Part shown: positions 24,551 to 35,439 of the stretch, piece after piece | Layout of the letters: every line of letters begins with the position of its first letter | How positions within the stretch are numbered: position 1 is the first letter of the stretch | NCBI RefSeq assembly: GCF_029784135.1 | Contig: NC_073746.1 | Location: forward strand, 114,512,035 to 114,576,034 | Length of the DNA stretch: 64,000 nt | Direction of reading: 5' to 3' | DNA from: Toxorhynchites rutilus septentrionalis | Lineage: Eukaryota > Arthropoda > Insecta > Diptera > Culicidae | Made by a program: the position numbers and the translations under genes | The notes under the pieces: generated by a model | What the model saw: the letters and a program-made list of their open reading frames with translations, nothing else | The model's database searches: none | Told to the model about the DNA's origin: nothing

Positions 24551-27120
24551 GGGATTGCAAATTCACAACTAGGAATTCAAATTTCAGACTCAATCATGGA
24601 AGCATAACTACTACAATTCATGTTCGCCTTTCAGTTCCTAGCCTCGAAAGAAAATTTTGAAAAATGTAAAAGTTCTTTTTTTTTATTTTCTCAGATTTTT
24701 TAGCGTAAAATCAATGTTGCGGTTTCACATTCAGATTACATATTGCAGATGAAGAAAGCGTAGTGAGTAAAAAATTAAATTTAGAAAAACATCCCCCGGA
24801 TTGTTCTACAATCGATTTAAGTGTTGTGGATGCTCGAGAAAATGTAAATGATGATTAAAATGAAAATTAAAATAACTTTGCCAGATCCCAAAATAACCTC
24901 AACTGTGTGACAATTCATCAGAAACCTAGTCAAATCTTCATTAAAATTTGATGTCAGATTCTCTTATTCTCAGATACTCAGACACTCAGATACCCAAATT
25001 CTTAGATTCTACGTTTCACAGATTCTCAGATCGAAATACTTGATTCAGATTCCAGATGATGATTCCAAATTGGACAGATTTAGAAGTCAAAGAAAACTTT
25101 GTTATCTATGCGTAACATTACACTTATATGCAAATATTCTCAACGAATGTAGAAAACATTCTTAGGAAAATAAAACAACCAAAGAATCAATGATTCTATT
25201 TCGTTTGACAACGATGAACGATTTCCTCTGAACAAGGATGTCTAAATTTTATTCTAACAAGCATGCTCACTCACTCGTGGCAATCACACGCTAGCATTTA
25301 TTCTGCTATTGTACGGTAACCAGAAAAAAAACATGAACGTTTCGTTTCGCTAATTATTTAATGCGTAATCTGGAATACTGAAAAAACCGGTCCTAATGAA
25401 ATAAAAAAAAAGCCACAGCAATTCGTGTGGCTGATTGAGTTAGCAACATGCTAACAACCACTTCGGTCACAAACTCCGTCGAAGCGTAGCGAAACACGCG
25501 ACGAACGCGCGGCAGTCGCTACAATTTCAATGCTTTAATTGTCTTAATTCGATGCTACCGCCACAAAATGTTGACGCTCCAAAATTTGCGTTTTATTATG
25601 CTCGGTCATATTTATGAAATCAATGGATGACGATAATTGCTACCTTCTTCAATCGCGCTAAGTTTGATTCCTTGATCAGATGCAACCGCCGATTGTTAAA
25701 CATAGAGGAGAACGCAAATCCTTGCTATGGATTATCGAATTGGTTACGATGATTCAAGGCGTTTCCACCGGCTTTCACGCCTCTCAATCAGAGAGGTGAC
25801 TTTGACTGTAGCGGATCATATACAAGTCCGTGATTGCTGCCATTTTCATTGCTTGCTTCGAGTAATTGCCGGGGTTTTCCGACGATGCCGGGCAGTGAAG
25901 GATGAGTTATGCAAGCATTATACAGATTTAACCATTCATTCTATTATAAACATTCAAATAGAATTCACAGAAAAGTAGTATTTTTGTTCACAAAAATCTG
26001 ACGACCGACAATGAATATATTATACAAATTAAAAAAAAAAATAAACAAAAACATAAATGTGAAAAAATCCAACACGGGACTGAAAGTGAAACAGTCTCAC
26101 CATCCGTCATATCATTATACCAAGTGTTTCGAATTTGCAGCAAAAGTTAATAATATTTTCTTTAAATTCAATGCCAGGCGTAGCTATGTCCCGTAGAAGC
26201 AATTCAAGGCAGCACGACACTATCTGTGTGAATTATTGCCATCTGACGACAATAGCGCCTCGATTTTCCTCCCCCCTCTCAACCCTCCCCTCATTCCTCG
26301 CGAAACCAATTCAACATCCGCCAACACCCGGAGCACCTAAAATAGTTTCGTTCTCCGTGAGAAAGACTTCAAACCGCGGGCAGCGGCTAAGTTTCAAAGC
26401 GCGCAAATTCGAAAACAAAAGATCGAGAGCAAATTGTCTCCCGCCTCGGAGGAAAAGTTTGGCGACAATGATTTATTGCTGTTTTATTCCACTGAAAATA
26501 ATTATCTCCCCTCTCGCGCACGGGGGGAAGTATTTTGGCAAAGTTTCAAAATTTGCTGTTTATGGAAGACTGGGTTTGGAACGGAGCGCGAGGTGCTAAA
26601 AGCGACCGCGTGCAACCGCGAATCTGTTTGCTTTGCCGGCGAAAATAAGACCGAAACGACCATATATAGAACATACGAGCGGCCCAAATCTGGGAAGATG
26701 TTTCCAGTGGGATTTCTCAATAAATAAATAAATGCTTACAAATGTACTAGTGGAGCGAAGAAGCGGAGATGACTTCAAGGTGAGCCAAATGTCATCTTCG
26801 GTAGAACTCGAACGGATGGAGAGAATGACGAGAACAAAAAACGTGATGCGCAATTCCCGCATTCGATTTCAAAACACCACCGTCGAATCCACCGATTACT
26901 CATCGGCAAGACGAATTTATAGTGTTGGATATGTTTATTTGCGACATTAGCTTCTCGTAGCTTGAAATGATGGGTTTGAGAGAGTTCTTTCTGTGTTCGG
27001 TACGGTTTGAAGAAAGCTTCGAATAGTTTCCCAAAAACTGCGACTTTTGCCACATATTCGTTGTTTTCATTTTCATCCATGAACGATAGAATGCGGTTTT
27101 ATAGAAGCTTGTACACTTTC
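24551..27120. other. Non-coding stretch; degenerate CAGATTC repeats and a GC-richer island
   Basis: At 24955-25075 the motif TCAGATTCT/TCAGATACT repeats imperfectly about 10 times, a decayed minisatellite. Bases 25400-25920 and 26180-26720 are GC-richer and repeat-poor. They carry several open frames, none with a recognisable domain. I support no gene here. Confidence 0.45.
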
Positions 27121-27129
27121 GAGACCAAT

Positions 27130-27945
27130 GCGATATGGGATATCAGGCGCACAGAAATCAGAAAAAAAAACCAACTATCAGCCTTTGTGGGAAATTTACA
27201 CTAAAAGTATACACAAAGAAAAAATCAGAATTTGATTTTGACATCCAATACAAACCTGGCAAACAGAGTCCAGAGTTTTCCAAGAACTTAATATTAATGG
27301 AATTGATTCATCTTCCAACGATATCACCGTGCATTCAGCGAATACTGATGATTCAGAATTCATACAATGCACAGAGGCTCCCATAAATTATTTCAATAAT
27401 CAAATTATACTCAAAATTGGTGAAGAAAGTACTACTTTCGAAGAAGTGTTTCCCAGAGTTTATGAGCGGACTATTACCAAAGTAATATTTGGCGTACCGT
27501 TTCTAATTAAAATGTTTAAAAAATATATGCACCCTCGACGCACAAATTGCATAATGTGTCCAGAAAATTTTATAAACCAAATTCAAATAGTTTATAAAAA
27601 ATATCTTAGTAGATGTCGTACTTTCAAGGTTAGAATATCACGACGCTTACTAATTGACGTGAGATCCGATGAGGAGCAAGATACTTTAATTGAAGAAACT
27701 CACGAAATTGCACATCGTGGAATTCAAGAAAATCTGGCAGTAATGAGAAGAAGATTCTATTTTCCAAAAATGACAATTAAGATATGGAAATTTATCATAT
27801 TATGTAATATCTGCAATCGAATGAAGTATGAGAGAAAGCCTTGTGAACCTATCCCTATCCCAAAGCAACCATTGGACATTATCCACGTTGATGTGTTAAT
27901 ATCCCAATCCAATGAGGTACATATCGATGTAAAGCAGTAGGCGAA
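27130..27945 (+). pseudogene. Gypsy (Ty3-type) pol fragment: RNase H tail and integrase zinc-binding domain
   Basis: Near 27220 the plus strand reads KSEFDFDIQYKPGKQ, the end of the RNase H region in gypsy elements. A second frame (27329-27940) carries a linker and then HEIAHRGIQENL...RRRFYFPKM...ILCNICNRMKYERKP, the HHCC zinc-binding module of retroviral-type integrases (His pair, then Cys pair). It ends with a stop at 27938 just after PLDIIHVDV, where the catalytic core would begin. The core resumes at 34205. No LTR was identified with it. At least one frameshift is present, so it is an inactive old copy. Confidence 0.8.
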
Positions 27946-28377
27946 GTATACTTGTATTCACATGCCAAATTTCGTATCGTAATTATTTGCGTTCTCTATG
28001 AAATGTATATGGAAGAAACAAAACAATGTTCAAAATACTCACAGTTTAATGATGATTTGAGCCCAATTTCTCATGAAATCTTGCAACGATTTGTTTTGGC
28101 ATTAGATGGCAATTGTATTGTTGCTTATTTTTATTATTTATATGATAAAAAGATCCAGAGAGCAGTCGTATTCTTACTCCTCGGAAGCATTAACATTTTC
28201 GGTAAAGTGCTGCTTAATTGAACATTATTTTCCCCAATCACACACACTAACACTGAGAGCCATAGTAATATACAGGGTTTTCCAACTTTAAATTCCGAAA
28301 GTAAATTGAAATAAAACACACTTAGAATTCGAATTTCTATGAAACTTTTATTTCAAATTAAAGTTTGGTTTATGCCA

Positions 28378-28797
28378 TTATGTGTGAAATACAACATCAT
28401 TCAAATGTCCACCTAGGGCTTCCTCGCACACCTTGATTCGGAACAGGTAATTTTCGATGACTTTTCGGCACATATGGGGCGGTATCTCGGTCATAACTTC
28501 ACGAATGTTGTCTTTCAAATGTTCAAGAGTTTGCGGAGAGTTGGCATAGACACGGTTTTTCGCATAACCCCACAAAAAAAAGTCTAGCAGGTTCAAAACG
28601 CATGATCTGGACGGCCAATTAGCATCACCAAAACGCGAAATTATGCGTCCCTCAAATTTCGTTCGCAATATGACCATGTTCGGTCGTGTTGTGTGGCACG
28701 TGGCGCCGTCCTGCTGAAACCACATGTCATCCGTATCCATATCTTAAATTTGTGGCAAAAAAAAATCGGTTAACATGCGGCCATAGCGCTCACCATT
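28378..28797 (-). pseudogene. DD41D mariner-like transposase, C-terminal part
   Basis: Resumes with TVNGERYGRMLTDFFLPQI, has one stop, then MDTDDMWFQQDGATCHTTRP (second catalytic Asp in QQDGA) and VLNLLDFFLWGY (third Asp in LLDFF). Counting between the second and third Asp gives 41 residues, hence DD41D. The C-terminus runs open to the stop at 28378. The in-frame stop before MDTDD and substitutions in the usually conserved DLTPLD motif show further decay beyond the LTR insertion. Confidence 0.85.
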
Positions 28798-28802
28798 CAC
28801 AG

Positions 28803-29229
28803 TGTTGTTTGAACTTTTCTTTCTGAGTTCCTTGAAGCTACTCGTTTCTTTTCAGGTGAGATTAGCTCAAAGCTGGAAGGTTTATTTTAATATTGAGTAC
28901 AAAATTCAGGTTATATCAATAAATTACTCACAATTAGTCTCATCCATAGATCATACATTCTCTATCAGTTTCCAAATTAAATATAAATTTGAGTTGATTT
29001 TGTCTGAAATCAGCTGTAAGTTTAGTATGTCTAATAATCAGGAAATATAATTTAATTCACCTCAAAGATTCGAATTCACGCTTTTCATCAAATGATAACA
29101 ATTCTATTTTTTGATTTGTTGCTCTTATCTATTGACAATTCTCCCATACGTTATCTACGTCTACCTATTCTGCCGTATTTACTTTATGGATGTACAAGGG
29201 GTCTTTGAGCGGAATGTTTCACCGCAACA
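28803..29229. mobile_element. Solo LTR, 427 bp, in the DD41D mariner
   Basis: Begins TGTTG and ends CAACA, and is flanked by a perfect 5-bp duplication CACAG at 28798-28802 and 29230-29234. Its position exactly interrupts an otherwise continuous transposase reading. TG...CA ends with a 5-bp duplication are those of LTR retrotransposons. A solo LTR forms by recombination between the two LTRs of a full element. The family is unknown, and I see no second copy in the window. Confidence 0.82.
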
Positions 29230-29234
29230 CACAG

Positions 29235-29868
29235 TTACCGTCTCGCCGTCCTCATTTTCAAAGAAATACGGCCCGATGACTCCACCAGACCATAATGCGC
29301 ACCAAACAGTGACTTTTGGCGGATGCAATGGCCTCTCAACAATACGGAAATTTTGAGTGTTCACATAGCCACCGAGCTCGAAATGTGCCTCATCGCTGAA
29401 GAAAATTTGATGCGAAAATTCAGCATTTTGCTGCTGTTGTTCGTTCACCCAATCGACGTATGCCCGACGCATTCCATGGTCACCACGCTCTAATTTTTGT
29501 ACCAGTTGGACTTTATATGGATGTAGGTGCAAGTCCAAATGCAAAATTCGCCACAATGATGTGTTTGACAAGCCCAATTGCTGAGCACGCCGTGGAATCG
29601 AAACATTCGGGTCATCCTCCACACTGGCAGCAACAGCAGCAATATTTTCGTCCGAACGCACATTACGATGATGCACAGGTTTCACAATATCCGCTACGGA
29701 TCCAGTTTGTTCGAATTTACGCACTACTTTAGCCATTGTGTGCTCTGTAGGCCGTCCATGACGAACAAAATCCGTCCGTAATGCTCGAAAAACATTTGCC
29801 GGTTTTTCATCATTTTTATAGTATAATTTAACAAAATTAACACGTTGTGCGACGCTAAAACGATCCAT
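29235..29868 (-). pseudogene. DD41D mariner-like transposase, N-terminal part
   Basis: Starts MDRFSVAQRVNFVKLYYKND near the right end. It contains two helix-turn-helix regions (about residues 1-45 and 85-130, with VSIPRRAQQLGLSNTSLWRI) and the first catalytic Asp in IFFSDEAHFELGG. The family reading is open to NEDGETVTV, where the solo LTR interrupts it. The apparent continuation to 29179 is LTR sequence. The enzyme would bind the inverted ends and cut DNA with a DDD triad. This copy is inactivated by the insertion. Confidence 0.88.
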
Positions 29869-29983
29869 ATTGTAAAATGGCAGACATTCAACTAACGATA
29901 TGACGCTTTGGTTGACAGCTATGTCAAACGGTTGTCAGCGCAGGGCTGTATACTTTCGGAAGCCCGAAATGGAAAACCCTGTA

Positions 29984-31136
29984 TATATGATACGGTAAAA
30001 CTAACGAAACTTCGTTCGTTTCTATAACCGTGGGGGAGTGAGAAAGTTGTACTGAAATATAACTTTTATTCGTCTTTTTCAACGTAATTTCACAAATTTC
30101 CACTGCACGCTTTCACATTATATTCATAATCAGCGGGAACTTCAATGAAATGTATGTTTTTCATTGGGGGCTGTCCACATACCACGTAGACAACTTTAGG
30201 GGGGGTAGGGGGTAAGAAAATGTCCACTCTTGTCTACGGAGAGGGGGGAGGGGTTTATAGACTGAGTCCACGTGGACAGGAAGAATTTTCTCTCCGTATT
30301 TATCAATAAACGGATTGAGAAGCGCTGCCCAGTCAAACGTTCATATATTTTCTCTCATATCATGGATCTTCTTCAGTGAAATCTGTATTATAAAAATATC
30401 TCACGTAAATTGTGAATGACCAACTATTTCCTATGATCGAACTTTTATAGTTACGGGCTATTCATAGCTCTCATAGCCAAAACTATAAAAATTAAACGAT
30501 TCCATAATGGTTGAGATTCCATGATATGCGTAAATGACTTTTATCAAATATAATTTTCTATACGTTTTGTTATATCTCGAGAACAATATATGATAATAAC
30601 GTCTGTATAGTTTTTCATATAGAATTGCGTGTAAAATCATTTTTCCAAAGTATTTTCATTTCATTAATTTCTAGGAATAAATATTTACATTTGCAGGAGA
30701 TTGTCTATGCATCACTAGTCTTCAACTTAAGACAACTGAGCCAGTGTTCTGATAAATTATAGAATATTTCAGGAGGTGATAGAGGATCATATTTGATGAA
30801 AAAATCCTACGCATGCAGTCAATTCTCAACTAGGACATTGTTGAATTTTTGTTAAGTCTAATTTTATGTCTTGAACTGACTCTAATTTAGAAAGTACGCT
30901 CCTTAGAATAATTATACTGTTCATTTGAAAGATAAGAAAATTTTGCATAGAATGCAATTGTAAAACTTTCAAATTAATAGAACCCAGGATCAACTTTTAA
31001 ATGTAAGGAACCAACTTCAAATTTTTTGTTTTTAATTAATTTTCCAAAAATGCATGATAAACTGGATTGTTTCTATCAGCCAAATTGAAGCTCTCCAACC
31101 ACTCTACAGTTCCTTCCTTGACACCACACTATTATC
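29984..31136. other. AT-rich non-coding stretch with one G-rich MITE-like end
   Basis: Apart from the G-rich repeat at 30169-30290 (listed separately) I see no gene or repeat. Confidence 0.4.
30169..30290 (+). repeat. G-rich inverted-end repeat, left copy
   Basis: Starts GGGGCTGTCCACATACCACG, followed by G-runs and AAAATGTCCACTCTTGTC, and ends GTCCACGTGGACAGG. The partner at 33905-34037 ends with the inverse, CCACGTGGTATGTGTACAG then CCCC. The two outer ends are inverted while the inner G-rich parts run in the same direction. They may be two MITEs or the ends of one 3.87-kb element. Confidence 0.6.
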
Positions 31137-31436
31137 CTTTTTGTTCTTCTTCTTCTTATATGGCACTAACGTTCCTAGAGGAACTCCGCCGTCTCAACGT
31201 AGTATTACTTGCGTCATTTTCATTAGTACTTAGTTGAGATTTCTATGCCAAATAACACGCCTTGAATGCATTCTGAGTGGCAAGCTCTAGAATACGCGTG
31301 ACCACAGTGCAAGTCAGAGGAAATTTCTTTGAAGAAAAATTTCCCCGACCAGAACGGGAATCGAACCCGAGAACCCCCGGCATGTTAGGTTTGACGCTAA
31401 CCACTCGGCCACGGGAGCACACACACACTTTTTGTT
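31137..31436 (-). mobile_element. Feilai-like SINE with 9-bp target duplication
   Basis: Minus strand: GTGCTCCCGTGGCCGAGTGG with box A, GGGTTCGATTCCCG box B, body as in the copy at 190-475, and an AAG triplet end. Flanked by perfect CTTTTTGTT at 31137-31145 and 31428-31436, which fixes the body at 31146-31427. This is the best-preserved of the three Feilai-like copies. Confidence 0.88.
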
Positions 31437-33218
31437 ATCTTCCACTAATTTAAATGTATTCACAACATAATTTTATGCAAATTTTCCTCAAATGAAAGCA
31501 TCGTGCGCGTCATTTTAAGGCAAAAACCGGTCTCAAGGAAAAGTTTAATAATTCTTTCGTAGTTAAGATTTGATCATCAGAGTGGAAGATTTTTTATGAT
31601 CCCCTATCTCTTAAAATTTTTCGGATCAGCTACCTAATAACCTATATATAATAATATTATTTTAAACAGATATAATAGTTTTCGATATTTTATTCATTTT
31701 ATGAGAAAGTTTTCTCATTAGTTTGATCATTTATAAAAAAAAATAATAGAAGGTTAATAAATTTCTCAAAAAACAAAGTTTCAATCGGGCAACAGGCTTC
31801 AGGGCCATTTTTGGAAAAAATGAACAAAATTTCAATAAAATGGGGAGGATTAATTTGGCGTTGAATTGCTCTCTGGTAAACTGTGACGTTTTGATAAGGA
31901 TTTAAGTGGAGGAAAACTAAAGAGCAATACAAATAACTTATCGTGCAAGATTAGTAAAAAAATATTGATTTGTGAGTTTTCTGATGTTTTTTCCCCACGG
32001 GCATTTTGGAAGCTATTTAGACACTCAATGCAGGATGGTCAATAAGCAGTTGAAAATAAAAAAATATATATAGATATTGAAAATATTTTTGATAAGGTAT
32101 TAGTACCCTTTGAAACTATTGCGGAAAGGTTTGCTCTGATGACTAATGTGAATTGATCGTGTGAATGAACAGACATTTCCTGTGGCGAAATGTCGAAAAT
32201 GTTTTGAGTGATCTTTGAAACGCCGTAACTCTTTTATAAAATAATGCATTCGTCAAAGCATCAACTGGACCATGTATTAAATATTTCCAAGATTGCGATG
32301 AGTAGATTTGACCATCGATTTGCTGTGCGTTCATTATTTCATGAAATATTCTTAATTCGAAATCAAAGGATAATTTTTCATTCGATAGAGAATACCTCTG
32401 TAGTAAATAGTTCTACTGAAACTCTCTATGAATCAAATGGACGCGACATAATAATGTTGATTGGATTGCTTTGAGGCATATATTCTCAAAATCTAGAGAA
32501 ACTTTGAAAACAAACTATAAACGCGTTATCTTCTCTTGCACAGTATGTTATCTACAACACATATACACATCACACACTAGAAATTTGTAGCTTGAAAATG
32601 CTGTATTTTTTTATCTTAATGTCATCGTTTATATCGAAGATACAGTTCCGAAATCTCTGAAAAATTTCAACCTTTTACTCCTCATCCTTTGACAAGTGAG
32701 GATCTATAGATATCAGTACATGCTTCCTACTTTATCTTTTCTTTCTTTGAAATTCTTTTTAAATGATAGAAAAAGAGTATATAAAATTGTTCTGTTCGTT
32801 TTTGTGCGCTTCAAAAACTCGAGCTCTGATAGAGCTCATATTATAACACAACATACGAGCCACTTCGAAAATTGTTGTTGCTACTGCCAACGCCTCAAGA
32901 AGCTTCAAGATTTTCAGATGAAATGAGTACACTTCTGAAATAAATCTGTGAAAGTAAAATAACTTTCTAGTATTGAATATGTATTCTAAGTGACAGCAAC
33001 ACAATTCTTTGCATGTGTTCAAAAATCGTGAGCTTAAATTGTATCTGATAGTGATTTTAAATCTATTTAATTTTATTCGATTGGCTTTGCTCAAGATCAA
33101 TCCTTGGAATCTTGTAATTTATATTCGGATGCGGATTGTTTAACTGGATATTGCGCGTTTCCGTGTTGACAAACCAGATAGCCTTTATATCTTCGAAGAT
33201 AAAAGAAAAACAAAGTAT
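31437..33218. other. AT-rich non-coding stretch; contains dispersed repeat R copy 2
   Basis: Only the repeat at 32190-32480 stands out. Other open frames are short and have no recognisable domain. Confidence 0.4.
32190..32480 (+). repeat. Dispersed repeat R, copy 2
   Basis: Contains GAAACGCCGTAACTCTTTTA, CAAAGCATCAACTGGACC and CGATTTGCTGTGCGTTCATT, closely matching the minus strand of 62600-63000 and the core of 5190-5240. A 76-codon open frame shares the pattern R-F-A-V/M-R-S-L-x-H-E-I with the 62.7-kb copy. Upstream homology falls in a different frame with stops, so coding is doubtful. Confidence 0.5.
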
Positions 33219-33728
33219 TACAAGTATTTAAATTAGAGGCGAATGAACTGCAAAGTTTAAAGCCTTTTGTTTAGTGCAAAATAAAAACTGTTATTTTAAA
33301 ACACTATTTAATTATAGCAAATAACCGTTTAATTTATAACGGAATTAATTGTTAATAAAGAGCTTAATAAAAGGAACCGTCTCGACGACGGACCGATCCC
33401 GGCGACGTGTAGAGAATGTACTGTCGGTGGATCAAAGTCCAAGCGATGTCCAGTCCAGCATCCAGTACGATCGACCTCGATCATGCTCGTAGCCTCACGT
33501 TCGTGAATTTTATCTCCCTCTCTCGATCAAGTCGGTATACCAGCGCAGCCGTTGACCACTCGCATTCGGGATGAACGCAGACCTTCTTATGTGTGTGGGA
33601 TGTCACATTCATAGACGTCGCGACGTCGATAACGAGTTGTTTCGACCGATGAGTGGCATTGTGGTCTATTTGCGTTTTATATGCAAACACCTTTTAAAAA
33701 ACAAAGAACAAAGAACATACAAGTATTT
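33219..33728 (+). mobile_element. Retroposon-like insertion with 11-bp duplication
   Basis: TACAAGTATTT occurs at 33219-33229 and again at 33718-33728. Between them is 488 bp whose right end is A-rich (AAAAAACAAAGAACAAAGAA), as expected for a LINE-mobilised sequence read on the plus strand. The right half (33360-33650) is unusually GC-rich for the region. No tRNA-like boxes or protein homology were recognised. It may be a SINE of unknown origin, a LINE tail or a retroposed transcript. Confidence 0.5.
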
Positions 33729-33904
33729 CAAAGTTAAACTCATATGGAATATTTGCTTTGTTGTACTACTCATTTTTCTGTCATAAAACACCAATGAGCC
33801 ACGGCAAACGTAGCAGGGTTCAGCAAGTAAAATTTGAAACAAAATAAACTTAAATGGAATTAAAATTTAATTCATGCGCAATTAAGTTATTTCCTGAATT
33901 ATTC

Positions 33905-34037
33905 TAATAAAATCAAGAGAAATGTCCACGTGGACAACAGGGGGAGGGGTATGAAAATGTCCACGCTTGTCCACGGAGGGGGAGGGGGGAGTTTAAAATC
34001 GTGCTTTTTTCTGTCCACGTGGTATGTGTACAGCCCC
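33905..34037 (+). repeat. G-rich inverted-end repeat, right copy
   Basis: AATGTCCACGTGGACAACAG, G-runs with AAAATGTCCACGCTTGTCC, then TCTGTCCACGTGGTATGTG and TACAGCCCC. It is the partner of 30169-30290. Confidence 0.6.
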
Positions 34038-34204
34038 TTGATCAAACACATATTGAAAATAGCATTTTCACATGGATGTGCTAGGCAATCGAATATAAAC
34101 ACGACTGACGTCACTATTTGAGAAATAGTTATGGCAGCGCATACTATGTCGTTCGAAAAATCACCATCTTCATTACCTTTTTTCCAGGACATTGATCCCT
34201 ACCT

Positions 34205-34391
34205 AATTTATTTTTATCAATTATAGACAAACTGTCTAAATTTGGATTTCTACTTCCTATTAAATCAAGAACCACAGTCGACATTAGAAAAGTTATTGTC
34301 AAATTTATTTATTTTATACGGAACACCTAAAATGATAATATCTGAAAATGAACCAGCATTCAAATCCATTGAAATGCGGGACATGCTAGAC
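34205..34391 (+). pseudogene. Gypsy integrase catalytic-core fragment
   Basis: Readings in more than one frame give IDKLSKFGFLLPIKSRTTVD then RKVIVKFI, and SENEPAFKSIEMRDML, the core region of gypsy integrases that follows the zinc-binding module seen at 27700-27930. The order and strand fit a single pol gene split by about 6.2 kb of later sequence. It ends where the hAT terminus begins at 34392. Frame disruptions make it inactive. Confidence 0.75.
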
Positions 34392-35335
34392 CAGGGGTTC
34401 TGAAACTGTTTTGGGCAAGAGACCCCTTTTACAGAATTAAGTCATACCTTCAAAAAAAAGCCCCAAAGCCAAATTTCTTTAAAAATCCTATCTTTAGTTT
34501 TTTTCTTACTGAGTTCACGAGCTCAATTCACGCTGTCTTTCAATGTTTCGTTATAACTAGAACATATGACAACCTTGGTTGTACTCCTGCCTCATGTGTG
34601 CTGATGATAATCTACTTTTCTTGCATTATCACCTTGACTCATTCCATGGATGTGATATACTACTGACCATTGAGGAATTTGAAAATTTTTAAGATCTAAA
34701 CATTTTAGTAAAATCTTTGTGTAATGCATCCAAGTGAGTGACATATGATAATGTAACATGGCCTTGAAGCTTTTGTGATAATTTTGACAAATGCGGAAAC
34801 TGCGAATATTCGCTTCTGCTTAAATTTTGTTTTGAAAGTTTTGTCAGAAGGGCCGATATTATTGATATTGTTTCACTCAAGTTGAAGTCGTCACACTGCA
34901 GCTGAAACACAAATTCAAAAAAGCTGAAAATCTTGTCTCTTGATGGTCAGCGTATTCCAGCGTGTAGATGTGCCCGAGCAAAGATTTCGTCGTTTTACTC
35001 ATATAGCTGAGCAAATAATCGAGTGCTCAAAGAATTTCTTCTAAGCTTATTGGTAGCACTTATAACATATAGTAAAGACTGATGCGGTCTAGGGCTCCGA
35101 TTTTTTGCTACTAAATGCTGTCTGTGAATCACACAGTGAATGACCAATACCGTACGCAGTTGTAACTTGGAGTAAGCTGTAAAACCACGATGACGACCAA
35201 CCATAGATGGCGTACCATCAGTCCCCATGGAATAGCTTTGTCGGTAGAAAAAAAAACCGTTCCACGGCCTGAAAGACCGATTTCCTCTGGTATCAGTCTC
35301 CATCGGTGTTGCCACAAGAACAGATTTATCTGGAA
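34392..35335 (-). pseudogene. hAT transposase relic (ZBED/SCAND3-like type), minus strand
   Basis: The left end CAGGGGTTCTGAAACTG at 34392 is the common hAT inverted-repeat type. On the minus strand, GTDGTPSMVGRHRGF, VIHCVIHRQHLVAKN and STRLFAQLYE (35300-34995), then QLQCDDFNLSETISIISALL and VTLSYVTHLDALHKDFTKMF (34920-34690), correspond in order to the catalytic and C-terminal parts of hAT transposases of the ZBED5/SCAND3 kind (CTDGAP.M.G, HC.IHR..L). Several frame breaks are present and the N-terminus is missing. Inactive. Confidence 0.72.
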
Positions 35336-35439
35336 AGGTACAGATTTTTTTTGTTATTTTTGGTACAGATTCTGTACGGTACAGGGTATAGATTTTCGTC
35401 AAAAAGTACATATTGGTACATATTTTTTCCGCGTGTGAA

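Larger units (their letters stand above)
28273..29981 (-). mobile_element. DD41D mariner-like element with TA duplication, broken by a solo LTR
   Basis: Inverted ends CAGGGTTTTCCA (28273 and the inverse ending 29981) flanked by TA. Without the 427-bp LTR insertion and its 5-bp duplication, the element is about 1.28 kb, the usual size of mariner-type elements. The transposase lies on the minus strand in two pieces (29868-29235 and 28797-28378). Neighbouring nested elements suggest it landed in the sequence that separates the two gypsy fragments. Confidence 0.88.

Noticed and set aside
26135..26727. Overlapping open frames of 154 and 97 codons in the GC-richer island
   Set aside because: No domain, no splice or start support, and several frames are open at once, as expected from base composition.
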